Assembly (NCBI GenBank): GCA_965235635.1
Contig: CBDDYR010000002.1
Span: forward strand, 209,737 to 273,736
Direction: 5' to 3'
DNA from: Fontibacterium meridianamericanum
GTDB taxonomy: Bacteria > Pseudomonadota > Alphaproteobacteria > Pelagibacterales > Pelagibacteraceae
Length of the DNA: 64,000 nucleotides
The notes under the pieces are model-generated. The model was not told the origin of the DNA, ran no database searches, and was given only the letters and a program-made list of their open reading frames with translations. Below are positions 39,071-47,519 of this stretch, in pieces; position 1 is the stretch's first letter; every line of letters begins with the position of its first letter. The translations under genes and the position numbers were made by a program.

Positions 39071-39334
39071 TAGTGTTGGTTTTCCAACTATGACGATAAA
39101 CGAGATTCGTAATAAACATTGAGGACCAGGGGGCGGTACCCTGCACCTCCACCAATTTCAACTTATGGGGGTGAACTAGAATCGACTAATGTCTAAAGGC
39201 TTTTCTTTCGTCAGGTATAGTACCACCGTAAAGGACTAAAATATAAACGCAAATGAACAATTTGCTCTCGCTGCCTAATTAATTTATTAATTAGATAAGC
39301 ACGGTCTGGGGCACCGGGTAACAGAACGCCCCAC
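39071..39334 (+). ncRNA. ssrA: Circularly permuted two-piece tmRNA, copy A
   Basis: Rescues stalled ribosomes. The gene order is acceptor piece first, then coding piece, as known for alphaproteobacteria. The acceptor stem pairs CACCTCC (39144-39150) with GGGGGTG (39167-39173). An encoded A-CCA ends at 39154, and a 12-nt spacer lies between. The T-arm is CAGGG/CCCTG around GGCGGTA, and ATCGAC follows the coding-piece 5' end. The tag frame at 39249-39278 reads ANEQFALAA then TAA. A 3' hairpin (39307-39333) is present, but the T-tract that should follow is missing at the repeat junction. The exact 5' end is approximate. Confidence 0.93.
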
Positions 39335-40280
39335 TATTATTAAATTCTAATATGATATCTCCTGCCTCTATTCCTGCTTTATCTGCGGGACCACCTGCTG
39401 AAGCGCTTGATACTAATGCACCCTCTTGACTCTTAAGTCCTAAACTATCTGCAATTTCTTTTGTTACTTCTTGAATTCTAACTCCAATATATCCTCTCTT
39501 AATCTCTCCAGTTTCTGTAATTTGTTTTATGACATTTTTTGCAAAATTAGCCGGAATTGCAAAACCAATACCTACAGATCCTCCTGAGTTAGAAAGTATC
39601 GCGCTGTTAATTCCAACTACTTCTCCTTTAATATTGAATAATGGACCACCTGAATTTCCTTGATTTATTGGTGCATCTGTTTGAATAAAGTCATCATATT
39701 TGCCAAGACTAATATCTCTATTTCTTGCAGATATAATTCCTGCTGTAACAGTTCCACCTAATCCAAAAGGATTTCCAATTGCTATCACCCAATCACCAAC
39801 TCTTGCTTTATCAGAATCTGCAAATGTAACTGCCTTTAAATTATCTTTTGTATTAATTTTAATAACCGCAATATCACTTGTTGGATCTGTTCCTAAAACT
39901 TTTGCCTCATATTCTTTGCCGTTTGTTAATTTTACAAATATTCCTTCAGCACTTTGGACAACATGATTATTGGTAATAATAATTCCATCTTTATCAATGA
40001 TAAATCCAGATCCTAAAGACTGCGTTTTTCTTTTTTGTGGGCTTCCACCTCGATCAAAATCTTTAAATAAATCTTCAAAGGGATGTCCTGGAGGAAATTG
40101 AAATGGAAAAGGATTTTGTGATCTTGTTTCTATAACTCGAGTTGCAGAAATATTTACAACAGAAGGAATTAATTTTTCAACAAGATCTGCAAATGAATCG
40201 GGAACTTCTTTTGAATTTAAATTTGAAATTAGTAAAATATTACAAAATATAATTAATAAGAATTTTTTAAAATTTTTCAT
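39291..40280 (-). pseudogene. degP: degP copy B, 3'-truncated chimera
   Basis: Residues 1-315 repeat the full DegP: signal peptide, complete His-Asp-Ser protease domain and most of PDZ1. At the repeat junction (39335) the frame runs into the antisense strand of ssrA copy A, giving a foreign 14-residue tail SGAFCYPVPQTVLI before a stop at 39291. PDZ2 is lost. If real, it would code a 329-aa protease lacking regulatory domains. The sequence before the break keeps synonymous differences only. Confidence 0.9.
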
Positions 40281-40468
40281 TGAAATTTTTTTATATAAGC
40301 AATTATTATAAACCCTATAATGGCAAAAATAAGCCCTCCAACTCTTAATTTTTGCTCTGATAAGTCTTTCATAGAATTTAACATTTTTTTCATACTTCCA
40401 GGAAATATTGTGTAAAGTAACCCCTCAATAAACAGCAATAACCCAACTGCTGTAAAAATCTCATCCAT
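40277..40468 (-). CDS. DUF2065 small membrane protein, copy B
   Basis: Protein identical to copy A (63 aa, two hydrophobic segments), with one synonymous base change seen (AAA/AAG-type at the Asp-Leu region). Located between hflC copy B and the truncated degP. Confidence 0.83.
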   Translation of the reverse strand: MDEIFTAVGLLLFIEGLLYTIFPGSMKKMLNSMKDLSEQKLRVGGLIFAIIGFIIIAYIKKFQ

Positions 40469-41358
40469 TATCTTTTTAAAATTTTACTCAATCCTGATTC
40501 ACCAAAATATCTAAAAAATTCACTGTCAGGCGACAATACCAGTGAAGTATCACTTCCGCTTATTAAAGATTTTTCATATGACTGCATAGCTCTATAAAAG
40601 CTAAAAAATTCTGGATCTCTTCCAAAGGCTTCTGCAAATATTTTATTTCTTAACCCATCGCCCTCTCCTCTTAAAATCTGAGCAGTTTTTCTAGCTTCAG
40701 CTAAAATAATAGCAACTTCCTTATCTGCTTTTGATTTTATTGTTTGTCCTAATTCAAAACCTTCTGCTCTAAATTCTTTTGCTTCTCGAGTTCTCTCTGT
40801 TTGCATTCGTTTAAAAATAGCCTCACTATTTGCACTTGGAAGATCTGCTCTTCTTATACGCACATCAATAACATTAATTCCAAAATCTTTAGCTTCTTCA
40901 GCAACTTCTTTTGTAATTTTGTTCATTAACTTTGTTCTATCTGTAGATATTAAATTAACTAGATTTTCTTTACCTAATACACCTCTAATCTTAGCATTAA
41001 TAATTGATGATAATCTTGATTGCGCAACTCTTTCATTTCCAACTGATATGTAAAACTTTAAAGGATCAGTAATTATAAACTTTGCATAAGCATCAACGAT
41101 TATTCTTTTTTGATCTAATGCAATAACTTCCTCTGCAGGAGCATCAATATCTAAAACTCTTTTATCAATTATCTGAACATTTTGTAATAATGGGATCTTC
41201 CAATATAAACCTGCATCTTTATAAACTTTTTTTGGTTCTCCTAATTGAAGAACTATTGCTTGCTGAGTTTCTTTAACAATAAAGAAAGTAGAATAAACTA
41301 GAAAACCAGCTGCAACGGCTATAAATATCAAAGCTTTTAAAATTCTATCCTGCATCAA
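40468..41358 (-). CDS. hflC: Protease modulator HflC, copy B
   Basis: A 296-aa protein identical to copy A. I see about five synonymous base differences in the gene. It has the same 4-bp overlap with hflK. If the duplication is real, HflC dosage would double together with HflK. Confidence 0.94.
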   Translation of the reverse strand: MMQDRILKALIFIAVAAGFLVYSTFFIVKETQQAIVLQLGEPKKVYKDAGLYWKIPLLQNVQIIDKRVLDIDAPAEEVIALDQKRIIVDAYAKFIITDPLKFYISVGNERVAQSRLSSIINAKIRGVLGKENLVNLISTDRTKLMNKITKEVAEEAKDFGINVIDVRIRRADLPSANSEAIFKRMQTERTREAKEFRAEGFELGQTIKSKADKEVAIILAEARKTAQILRGEGDGLRNKIFAEAFGRDPEFFSFYRAMQSYEKSLISGSDTSLVLSPDSEFFRYFGESGLSKILKR

Positions 41359-42494
41359 TTTTTAACCTCTGATTTTTTTTGTTCTATTGTTAAATTCTTC
41401 TTCAATTCAGGAAGCGGTAAATAAGGAACGACACCTGTGCCTGATTGTTTATCGATAATAATTTTATTAACTCCTGATAGAACTTTTTCCATGGTCTCAA
41501 GATACATTCTTTCTTGAGTGACAGTTTTTGCTTTTGCATACTCATTATATATAGCAATAAATCTACTAGCCTCTCCTTCTGCTTGAGCAACCACTTCTTT
41601 TTTATAAGCTTCAGCTTCTTGAACAATTTTTGCAGCCTCTCCTCTTGCTCTTGGAATTACATCGTTCGCATATGCTTGAGCCTCATTTTGTTGACGTTCT
41701 TTATCTGCTTTTGCAGCCTGAACATCTCTAAATGAATCGATTACTTGCGCTGGAGGATCTGATTTTTGTGCTTGAACTTGGGTGATCTCAATTCCAGAAT
41801 TATATTGATCTAATATTTGCTGCATTATTTTATGCGCTTCATTTTCAATATCAGTTCTACCTTGAGTTAAAATTGATTGAATTTTTTTTCGCGCAATAAT
41901 TTCACGCATAGCAGTTTCTGCTACAGCTTTAATTGTTCCAAGCGGGTCTTGAATATTAAAAAGATATTTACTTGCATCTTTAATCGTCCAAAAAACTGAA
42001 TAGTTAATATCAACTATATTTTCATCTCCTGTTAACATTGCGCTTTCTTCTTTAATTTCGCTTATAGCTCCAGATCTAGAACTATCGCTTGAAGATCTAA
42101 ATCCAATATCAACTCTGTTAACCCTTGTAACTTTTGGAGTCATTACAGACTCGATTGGATAAGGAAGATGATAATTTAACCCTGGTTGAGTCATGTTTGT
42201 ATATTTTCCAAATCTTAGAACCACACCTTGTTCATCTGCATCAACTCTATAAAATCCACTTAATGCCCAAACAGCAATTGCTCCAATTATAAAAAGTGTA
42301 ATAGGTTTTTTTGCATCTGGAGTTTTTGAAGAACCTCCAAACATATTTTTTAAACCATCTTGAAATTTTTTTGCTAAATCCTCCATGTCATCAGAATTAT
42401 TAGGACTAGGCTGCTTATTATTCTTATTAGGAGCGCCCCATGGAGACTCTTTTTTTAAGATATTGTTATTATTATTAGTCTCAATTAATGACAT
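41355..42494 (-). CDS. hflK: FtsH modulator HflK, copy B
   Basis: A 379-aa protein that differs from copy A only by Ile for Val near residue 315 (SRFIAIYN) in the tail region; about three more changes are synonymous. Domain layout is the same: Asn-rich N-terminus, one transmembrane helix, PHB domain and coiled coil. Confidence 0.94.
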   Translation of the reverse strand: MSLIETNNNNNILKKESPWGAPNKNNKQPSPNNSDDMEDLAKKFQDGLKNMFGGSSKTPDAKKPITLFIIGAIAVWALSGFYRVDADEQGVVLRFGKYTNMTQPGLNYHLPYPIESVMTPKVTRVNRVDIGFRSSSDSSRSGAISEIKEESAMLTGDENIVDINYSVFWTIKDASKYLFNIQDPLGTIKAVAETAMREIIARKKIQSILTQGRTDIENEAHKIMQQILDQYNSGIEITQVQAQKSDPPAQVIDSFRDVQAAKADKERQQNEAQAYANDVIPRARGEAAKIVQEAEAYKKEVVAQAEGEASRFIAIYNEYAKAKTVTQERMYLETMEKVLSGVNKIIIDKQSGTGVVPYLPLPELKKNLTIEQKKSEVKN

Positions 42495-42565
42495 ATTATT
42501 TTAAAAAATTGGCTTATTAATATAGGTATAAATGGTTATTTAAAAGAAAATTACAATACGTAAAA

Positions 42566-43396
42566 ATGAACGAAAAAGAAGCAAATCTTAGTAAAAATTT
42601 TATGGATCAAATTACTCCTAAAAATCCATTTAAAAAAAATAAAATAAAAGGTGTAAAAAAAATTATTGCCGTTTCAAGTGGTAAAGGTGGTGTTGGAAAA
42701 TCAACAATTGCGGTTAATCTTGCAATTGCACTCAAGAATTTAAAATATAACGTCGGTATTTTAGATGCTGATATTTATGGTCCTTCCATTCCAAAAATGA
42801 TTGGAATTTTAGAAAAACCTAAAAGTGAAGATGGAATAAATTTAATTCCAATTAAAAAATTTAATCTTCAATGTATGTCCATAGGTTTCATGGTTTCAGA
42901 AGAAACTCCTATGATCTGGAGAGGACCCATGGTTGCTAGCACTATAAAAACTTTTGCTAATAAAGTTTTATGGGACAATGTTGATTTTTTAATTATTGAT
43001 ATGCCTCCTGGAACTGGGGATGCTCTTTTAACTTTTTCTCAAGAAATAGATATTGATGGAGCAGTCATTATTACAACTCCTCAAGATATTGCAATTATTG
43101 ATGTAAAAAGAGGAATTGAAATGTTTAAAAGAACTAATGTTAAAATATTGGGTATTATTGAAAATATGACAAGCTTTACTTCAAATGATGGTGTTGAACA
43201 TTTTATCTTTGGAAAAGATGGAGCAAAAAATATTGCTGATAAATTTAATATAGAACTATTAGGTCAAATTCCAATCAACATTGATTTAAGAAAAGGATCG
43301 GATGAAGGATTGCCTTTTGTAGAGTTCAATACAGAAAATAAAGTTTCAAATATATTTAAAAATATTAGTGAGAAAATAATTAAGAATATTAATTAA
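42566..43396 (+). CDS. mrp: Mrp/ApbC-type ATPase, copy B
   Basis: A 276-aa protein as in copy A, with Asn for Asp near residue 268 (FKNISEK) and about four synonymous changes, three of them clustered in the TTPQDIAI codons. Same divergent spacing to hflK and overlap with thyX. Confidence 0.92.
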   Translation: MNEKEANLSKNFMDQITPKNPFKKNKIKGVKKIIAVSSGKGGVGKSTIAVNLAIALKNLKYNVGILDADIYGPSIPKMIGILEKPKSEDGINLIPIKKFNLQCMSIGFMVSEETPMIWRGPMVASTIKTFANKVLWDNVDFLIIDMPPGTGDALLTFSQEIDIDGAVIITTPQDIAIIDVKRGIEMFKRTNVKILGIIENMTSFTSNDGVEHFIFGKDGAKNIADKFNIELLGQIPINIDLRKGSDEGLPFVEFNTENKVSNIFKNISEKIIKNIN

Positions 43397-44339
43397 CTAG
43401 CAAATCCTTCTTATCTAATTTTTCCATTAATTCATTCCACTCTCTCTTACTTAGACCAGACTCTTCTTGCCCAATTCTTTTACCTGAGATCATCGATTGA
43501 ATAACTTTTAATCCTTTAGAAGAAATTTCTGCAGCACCCACTCTATAATCCATGAAAGCTTGATAAGTAATTGGAACCCATCTCTTAACTGTCTCTAACA
43601 TTTTATCAGCATAGACTCTTATTTCATATTGAGCATGGTTATCAGCTCTCAAAAATAAAAAATTAAGTAAATTTAATAAATCTGTTTTCCAGTACCATTG
43701 TGTATAGGTATTAAGAGTAAGATTCATTCTTGCAAGTTCACGCGCAAGTCCTACTTTATTCTCATCAATTGTAGTTCCATCAAATCTTTCATTAAGAAGT
43801 TTCTCATAATTGTCATATGTTCTAGTTGCATCATCTTTTAAAATATTAAGAACTTCTTCGGCTTGTTTTCCTTGAAGGACATCACCTCTTCCTTGTCGAT
43901 TACTCTGTGATTGTGCTGCTAATTGCTCTTTTGCTGGTAAATAAAACTCTTTATCTAATATAGAGTATCTTGCTGAGTACTCATTTACATTAGCTGTTCT
44001 GTGTCTAATCCATTGTCTTGCTATAAATATTGGAAGCTTTACGTGATATTTTATCTCACACATTTCAAATGGAGTGCTGTGACGGTGTCTCATTAAATAT
44101 TTGATTAATCCTTCATCAGTTGAAACTTTCTTAGTTCCTTTTCCATAAGAAACCCTCGCTGACTGAACTATTGAACTATCATCCCCCATATAATCTATGA
44201 CTCTGATAAATCCATGATCTAGAACTGGAATTGCTTCATAAAGAACTTTTTCAAGCTCAGGAGAGGTTACTCTTTTTGTAGAATTACTTTGTGATTGCTG
44301 CTCTTGAATTTCTTTTTTTTGTTCTGAGGTTAATTCCAT
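43389..44339 (-). CDS. thyX: Flavin-dependent thymidylate synthase, copy B
   Basis: A 316-aa protein identical to copy A, with a single synonymous difference seen (cataaactc versus catagactc). The motif RHRTANVNEYSAR is intact. Confidence 0.95.
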   Translation of the reverse strand: MELTSEQKKEIQEQQSQSNSTKRVTSPELEKVLYEAIPVLDHGFIRVIDYMGDDSSIVQSARVSYGKGTKKVSTDEGLIKYLMRHRHSTPFEMCEIKYHVKLPIFIARQWIRHRTANVNEYSARYSILDKEFYLPAKEQLAAQSQSNRQGRGDVLQGKQAEEVLNILKDDATRTYDNYEKLLNERFDGTTIDENKVGLARELARMNLTLNTYTQWYWKTDLLNLLNFLFLRADNHAQYEIRVYADKMLETVKRWVPITYQAFMDYRVGAAEISSKGLKVIQSMISGKRIGQEESGLSKREWNELMEKLDKKDLLVN

Positions 44340-44404
44340 TTGTCTTAAGAAATACTGAGATTTTAAATATATCTTTAATTTAACGATTCAAAGTCTTATA
44401 TTAT

Positions 44405-44668
44405 TAGTGTTGGTTTTCCAACTATGACGATAAACGAGATTCGTAATAAACATTGAGGACCAGGGGGCGGTACCCTGCACCTCCACCAATTTCAACTTAT
44501 GGGGGTGAACTAGAATCGACTAATGTCTAAAGGCTTTTCTTTCGTCAGGTATAGTACCACCGTAAAGGACTAAAATATAAACGCAAATGAACAATTTGCT
44601 CTCGCTGCCTAATTAATTTATTAATTAGATAAGCACGGTCTGGGGCACCGGGTAACAGAACGCCCCAC
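44405..44668 (+). ncRNA. ssrA: Circularly permuted two-piece tmRNA, copy B
   Basis: Same sequence as copy A: acceptor piece ending A-CCA at 44488, 12-nt spacer, coding piece from GGGGGTG at 44501, and tag ANEQFALAA at 44583-44612. This copy keeps the native 3' context, a GGGGC/GCCCC hairpin followed by seven T, and is followed at once by grxC. I take this as the original downstream border of the locus. Confidence 0.93.
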
Positions 44669-44675
44669 TTTTTTT
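44641..44675 (+). terminator. Intrinsic terminator of ssrA (native border)
   Basis: The stem TGGGGC (44641-44646) pairs with GCCCCA (44662-44667) around a 15-nt loop; a C and seven T (44669-44675) follow. The equivalent hairpin at 39307-39333 has only one T before degP sequence begins, so that copy lacks a working T-tract. Confidence 0.7.
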
Positions 44676-44936
44676 ATGAAAAAAATAGAAATATACACAA
44701 CAAATTATTGTCCTTTTTGCGTAAAAGCAAAATCATTATTGAATAAAAAAAAAATTAAATTTTCAGAAATTAATGTATCTAACGATGAAGCTTTAAGAGA
44801 AAAAATGTCGACTATGGCTAATGGCGCAAGGTCTGTTCCCCAAATATTTGCTGACAATGTTCACATTGGTGATTGTGATAAAATTCATAAATTAGACCAA
44901 GAAAAAAAATTAGATAAATTACTAGGTCTTGAGTAA
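44676..44936 (+). CDS. grxC: Glutaredoxin 3
   Basis: Dithiol glutaredoxin of 86 aa. The redox site CPFC is at residues 12-15; NGARSVPQIF (cis-Pro) and HIGDCDKIHKLD (glutathione site) follow. The start ATG directly abuts the T-tract of the ssrA terminator, leaving no room for a ribosome-binding site, so it may be leaderless or read from a transcript passing ssrA. An 8-bp gap separates it from ccdA. Confidence 0.95.
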   Translation: MKKIEIYTTNYCPFCVKAKSLLNKKKIKFSEINVSNDEALREKMSTMANGARSVPQIFADNVHIGDCDKIHKLDQEKKLDKLLGLE

Positions 44937-44944
44937 AAAGCTTA

Positions 44945-45661
44945 ATGATTGTATCTCTTTCTATAGCTTTCCTTGCAGGTTTAATAAGCTTTGTATCTCC
45001 GTGTGTACTTCCTTTAATTCCAGGCTACGTTTCATTTATATGCGGAACTACACTTAACGATCTAGATTTAAAATCTAAAAATTTTATTTTAAAAAAATCT
45101 TTACTTTTTTCTTTAGGCTTTTCTCTGGTTTTTGTTTCTCTTGGCGCAACTGCCACTTTTGTTGGTAGTTTTTTACTGTATAATACTAAAATTTTATCAA
45201 TCATTTCGGGTTTAGTAATTATTTTTTTTGGTATCTACTTATTGGATATAATAAAAATTAACTTTTTAAATAAAAATTTAGGCAATTATAATATAAAGTT
45301 TTCTAATAATCTTTTATTTCCATTTATAGTTGGATTAGGATTTGGATTTGGATGGACACCTTGTATTGGCCCAATTCTTGGTTCAATTTTAGCATACGCA
45401 TCGATGGAAAATTCTATTTATAAAGGAATTTTATTGTTAAGTCTTTACTCCCTAGGTCTTGCAATACCTTTTATAATTTCAAGTTTAATTATAAAAAAAT
45501 TTTTAATATTCTCAAAAAAAAGTAAATCTTATTTAGATAAAATAAAAAAAATCTCTGGAGTTACCTTGCTAATAACCGGTATTTTAATAGTAACTGGAAA
45601 ACTTCAAATAATTGGCTTTTATTTAATTGAATTCTTTCCGTTTTTACAAAAATTAGGATAA
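44945..45661 (+). CDS. ccdA: Cytochrome c biogenesis protein CcdA
   Basis: Inner-membrane thiol transporter that moves electrons to periplasmic thioredoxins for cytochrome c maturation. Six membrane segments; FVSPCVLPLIPGY holds the first conserved Cys and GWTPCIGPILGSILA the second. It is 238 aa. Next to a glutaredoxin, it makes a small thiol-redox pair. Confidence 0.94.
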   Translation: MIVSLSIAFLAGLISFVSPCVLPLIPGYVSFICGTTLNDLDLKSKNFILKKSLLFSLGFSLVFVSLGATATFVGSFLLYNTKILSIISGLVIIFFGIYLLDIIKINFLNKNLGNYNIKFSNNLLFPFIVGLGFGFGWTPCIGPILGSILAYASMENSIYKGILLLSLYSLGLAIPFIISSLIIKKFLIFSKKSKSYLDKIKKISGVTLLITGILIVTGKLQIIGFYLIEFFPFLQKLG

Positions 45662-45664
45662 TTT

Positions 45665-46621
45665 TTAATTAAGAGTTTGAATAACTCTAATTGGTTTTCC
45701 TTCTTTAAAAGCCAGTAAGTTCTCAAACATTTGAGAATAAAAAATCTCATAGTTTTCTTTAGTTACGTAGCCTAAATGTGGCAATAAAAGTGCATTAGGC
45801 AAAAATCTTAATTTATGATTTTCAGGTAATGGTTCAATATTATAAACATCAAGTCCTGCCCCTGCGATAATATTTTTCTCTAAAGCTTCAACTAAATCAA
45901 ATTCATTTACTATGGGACCTCTTGAAGTATTAATTAAAAAAGCCGTTTCTTTCATTGATTGAAAATCTTTTTTTGTGATCAAATTTTTTGTCCTATCACT
46001 TAAAACTGTATGAATTGTAATAAAATCTGATTTTTCTAACAACTCATCTTTAGTTACAGCTATTACTTGATTATCTTTTGCTACAGAAAGTTTAAGATTT
46101 TCACTCCATGCAATAACATTCATTCCAAATGCTAAGGCTACTTTTGAAACTTGAGTTCCTATTTTTCCAAGACCTATAATTCCTAAAGTTTTCCCTTTTA
46201 ATTCATAACCCAATGTTGTTTGCCAGTAGCCTTGGTACATATTTTCTGTTTCCTCTTTTAAATTCCTTGCAAGTCCTAAAATTAATGCCCATGTTAATTC
46301 TGCAGTTGAATTAGAACTTGAATCTGTTCCACAAACCAAGACCTTTTTTTCTTTAGCTGCATGAAAATCTATAGACTTATTTCTCATTCCACTTGTAATA
46401 ATAAGTTTTAAATACTTTAAATCTGAAATAATTTTTTTAGTAATTGGGGTACGTTCCCTCATCACTAGTAAAACCTCAAAATCTTTTAATTGTTCTATTG
46501 TACTATCTTCGTTGTCAAACGGCCGATTAAATACATGAAAATCAAAATTCTTCTTTAATTTTTCAAAGTTTCCAAGAATTAATGAAACATTCTGATAGTC
46601 ATCTAATATTGCAACTTTCAT
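45665..46621 (-). CDS. D-isomer 2-hydroxyacid dehydrogenase family protein
   Basis: NAD(P)-dependent dehydrogenase of 318 aa. Rossmann motif GIIGLGKIGTQVSKVALAFG near residue 150, INTSRGPIVNE with the catalytic region, and LPHLGYVT with the catalytic His near residue 285. It is a SerA/glyoxylate reductase-like fold; substrate is not determinable. It overlaps the DMT permease by 4 bp. Confidence 0.9.
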   Translation of the reverse strand: MKVAILDDYQNVSLILGNFEKLKKNFDFHVFNRPFDNEDSTIEQLKDFEVLLVMRERTPITKKIISDLKYLKLIITSGMRNKSIDFHAAKEKKVLVCGTDSSSNSTAELTWALILGLARNLKEETENMYQGYWQTTLGYELKGKTLGIIGLGKIGTQVSKVALAFGMNVIAWSENLKLSVAKDNQVIAVTKDELLEKSDFITIHTVLSDRTKNLITKKDFQSMKETAFLINTSRGPIVNEFDLVEALEKNIIAGAGLDVYNIEPLPENHKLRFLPNALLLPHLGYVTKENYEIFYSQMFENLLAFKEGKPIRVIQTLN

Positions 46622-47514
46622 ATTGATATTGATTTTTTAGAAGAAAGATAAATACCTACAATTATTACAATTGCTCCAATAATATGAAAATTCATCAATT
46701 TTTCATTTAATAAGAATATTGCCATAAATGAACTAAACACTGGCATTAAATGTAAAAAAATTCCCGCTTTATTAGGCCCAACAATAACTACAGCTTTATT
46801 CCATAAGACATAAGAACCTAATCCTGCAAACAAAACTACATAACTTGTAATTAAAAAAACTGGAAAATTAAATCTAATTATCTGATGATTATTAATTTCT
46901 AATAAAAATTGTGGAAATAAAAAAATTAAACCAATCGAAACAATCACTGAAATAAAACTTAAATATTTTAAATTAGTTTTGTGGGTTCGAAGCATTGTTG
47001 AATAAATTGCCCAAGATAGCATTGCAACTAATAACCAAAGATCACCCTTGTTAAGATCAAGATGAATTAGTTTCGCAAAGTCTAACCTTGTAATAATTGT
47101 TAAAACTCCGGTTATAGATAAAATAAGGCCCAAAACTTGACTAAAGTTAATTTTTTCAGTTTTAAATAAAAAAGAAATAAAAACAATTAATACTGGAATT
47201 GTTGAGATCATTAAGGCGCCATTAAGCACTTGTGTAAAATTTAAAGAATAATAAACCACAGAATTAAATATACTAATGCTTGTAATTGACATTAATAATA
47301 TTGGATAAAAATTTTTTTTTATAACTTTAATATTTTTTAATATATCTCTAAATGTAAAAGGAATTAAAATAATCCACACTATTAACCATCTTAAAAAATT
47401 TAGTGTTAAGGGCGGAACCTCATAAAGAGTTGCAAATTTTCCAACAATAAAATTTCCAGACCAAAAAAAAGCGCATAGTGTAAGCATAAAGTATGCTTTT
47501 AAATTATCATTCAT
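46618..47514 (-). CDS. EamA/DMT-family permease
   Basis: A 298-aa membrane protein with about ten helices in two EamA repeats; ALMISTIPVLIVFISFLF and LMPVFSSFMAIFLLNEKL are the paired family motifs. Probably an exporter or metabolite permease of the RhaT/YdcZ type. Substrate unknown. It lies 5 bp after the YdcF gene. Confidence 0.9.
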   Translation of the reverse strand: MNDNLKAYFMLTLCAFFWSGNFIVGKFATLYEVPPLTLNFLRWLIVWIILIPFTFRDILKNIKVIKKNFYPILLMSITSISIFNSVVYYSLNFTQVLNGALMISTIPVLIVFISFLFKTEKINFSQVLGLILSITGVLTIITRLDFAKLIHLDLNKGDLWLLVAMLSWAIYSTMLRTHKTNLKYLSFISVIVSIGLIFLFPQFLLEINNHQIIRFNFPVFLITSYVVLFAGLGSYVLWNKAVVIVGPNKAGIFLHLMPVFSSFMAIFLLNEKLMNFHIIGAIVIIVGIYLSSKKSISI

Positions 47515-47519
47515 TCTAT

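Larger units (their letters stand above)
34001..39334. repeat. Tandem direct repeat, copy A (5,334 bp)
   Basis: Copy A runs from inside degP through DUF2065, hflC, hflK, mrp, thyX and the ssrA hairpin. Every base pairs with copy B at a constant offset of 5,334. I counted about 23 single-base differences and no indels. No transposase, integrase, inverted repeat or target-site duplication is seen at the edges. Confidence 0.95.
39335..44668. repeat. Tandem direct repeat, copy B (5,334 bp)
   Basis: Second copy of the unit 34001-39334. It starts inside degP, directly after the ssrA hairpin of copy A, and ends before the seven-T tract at 44669. Differences from copy A are mainly third-codon-position changes; only Val/Ile in HflK and Asp/Asn in Mrp alter proteins. 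The ssrA parts look identical. Confidence 0.95.

Noticed and set aside
34001..44668. Duplication as a mobile element inserted at ssrA
   Set aside because: tmRNA genes are common integrase targets, but the unit holds only housekeeping genes, has no integrase or transposase and no flanking att-like repeats beyond the poly-T.
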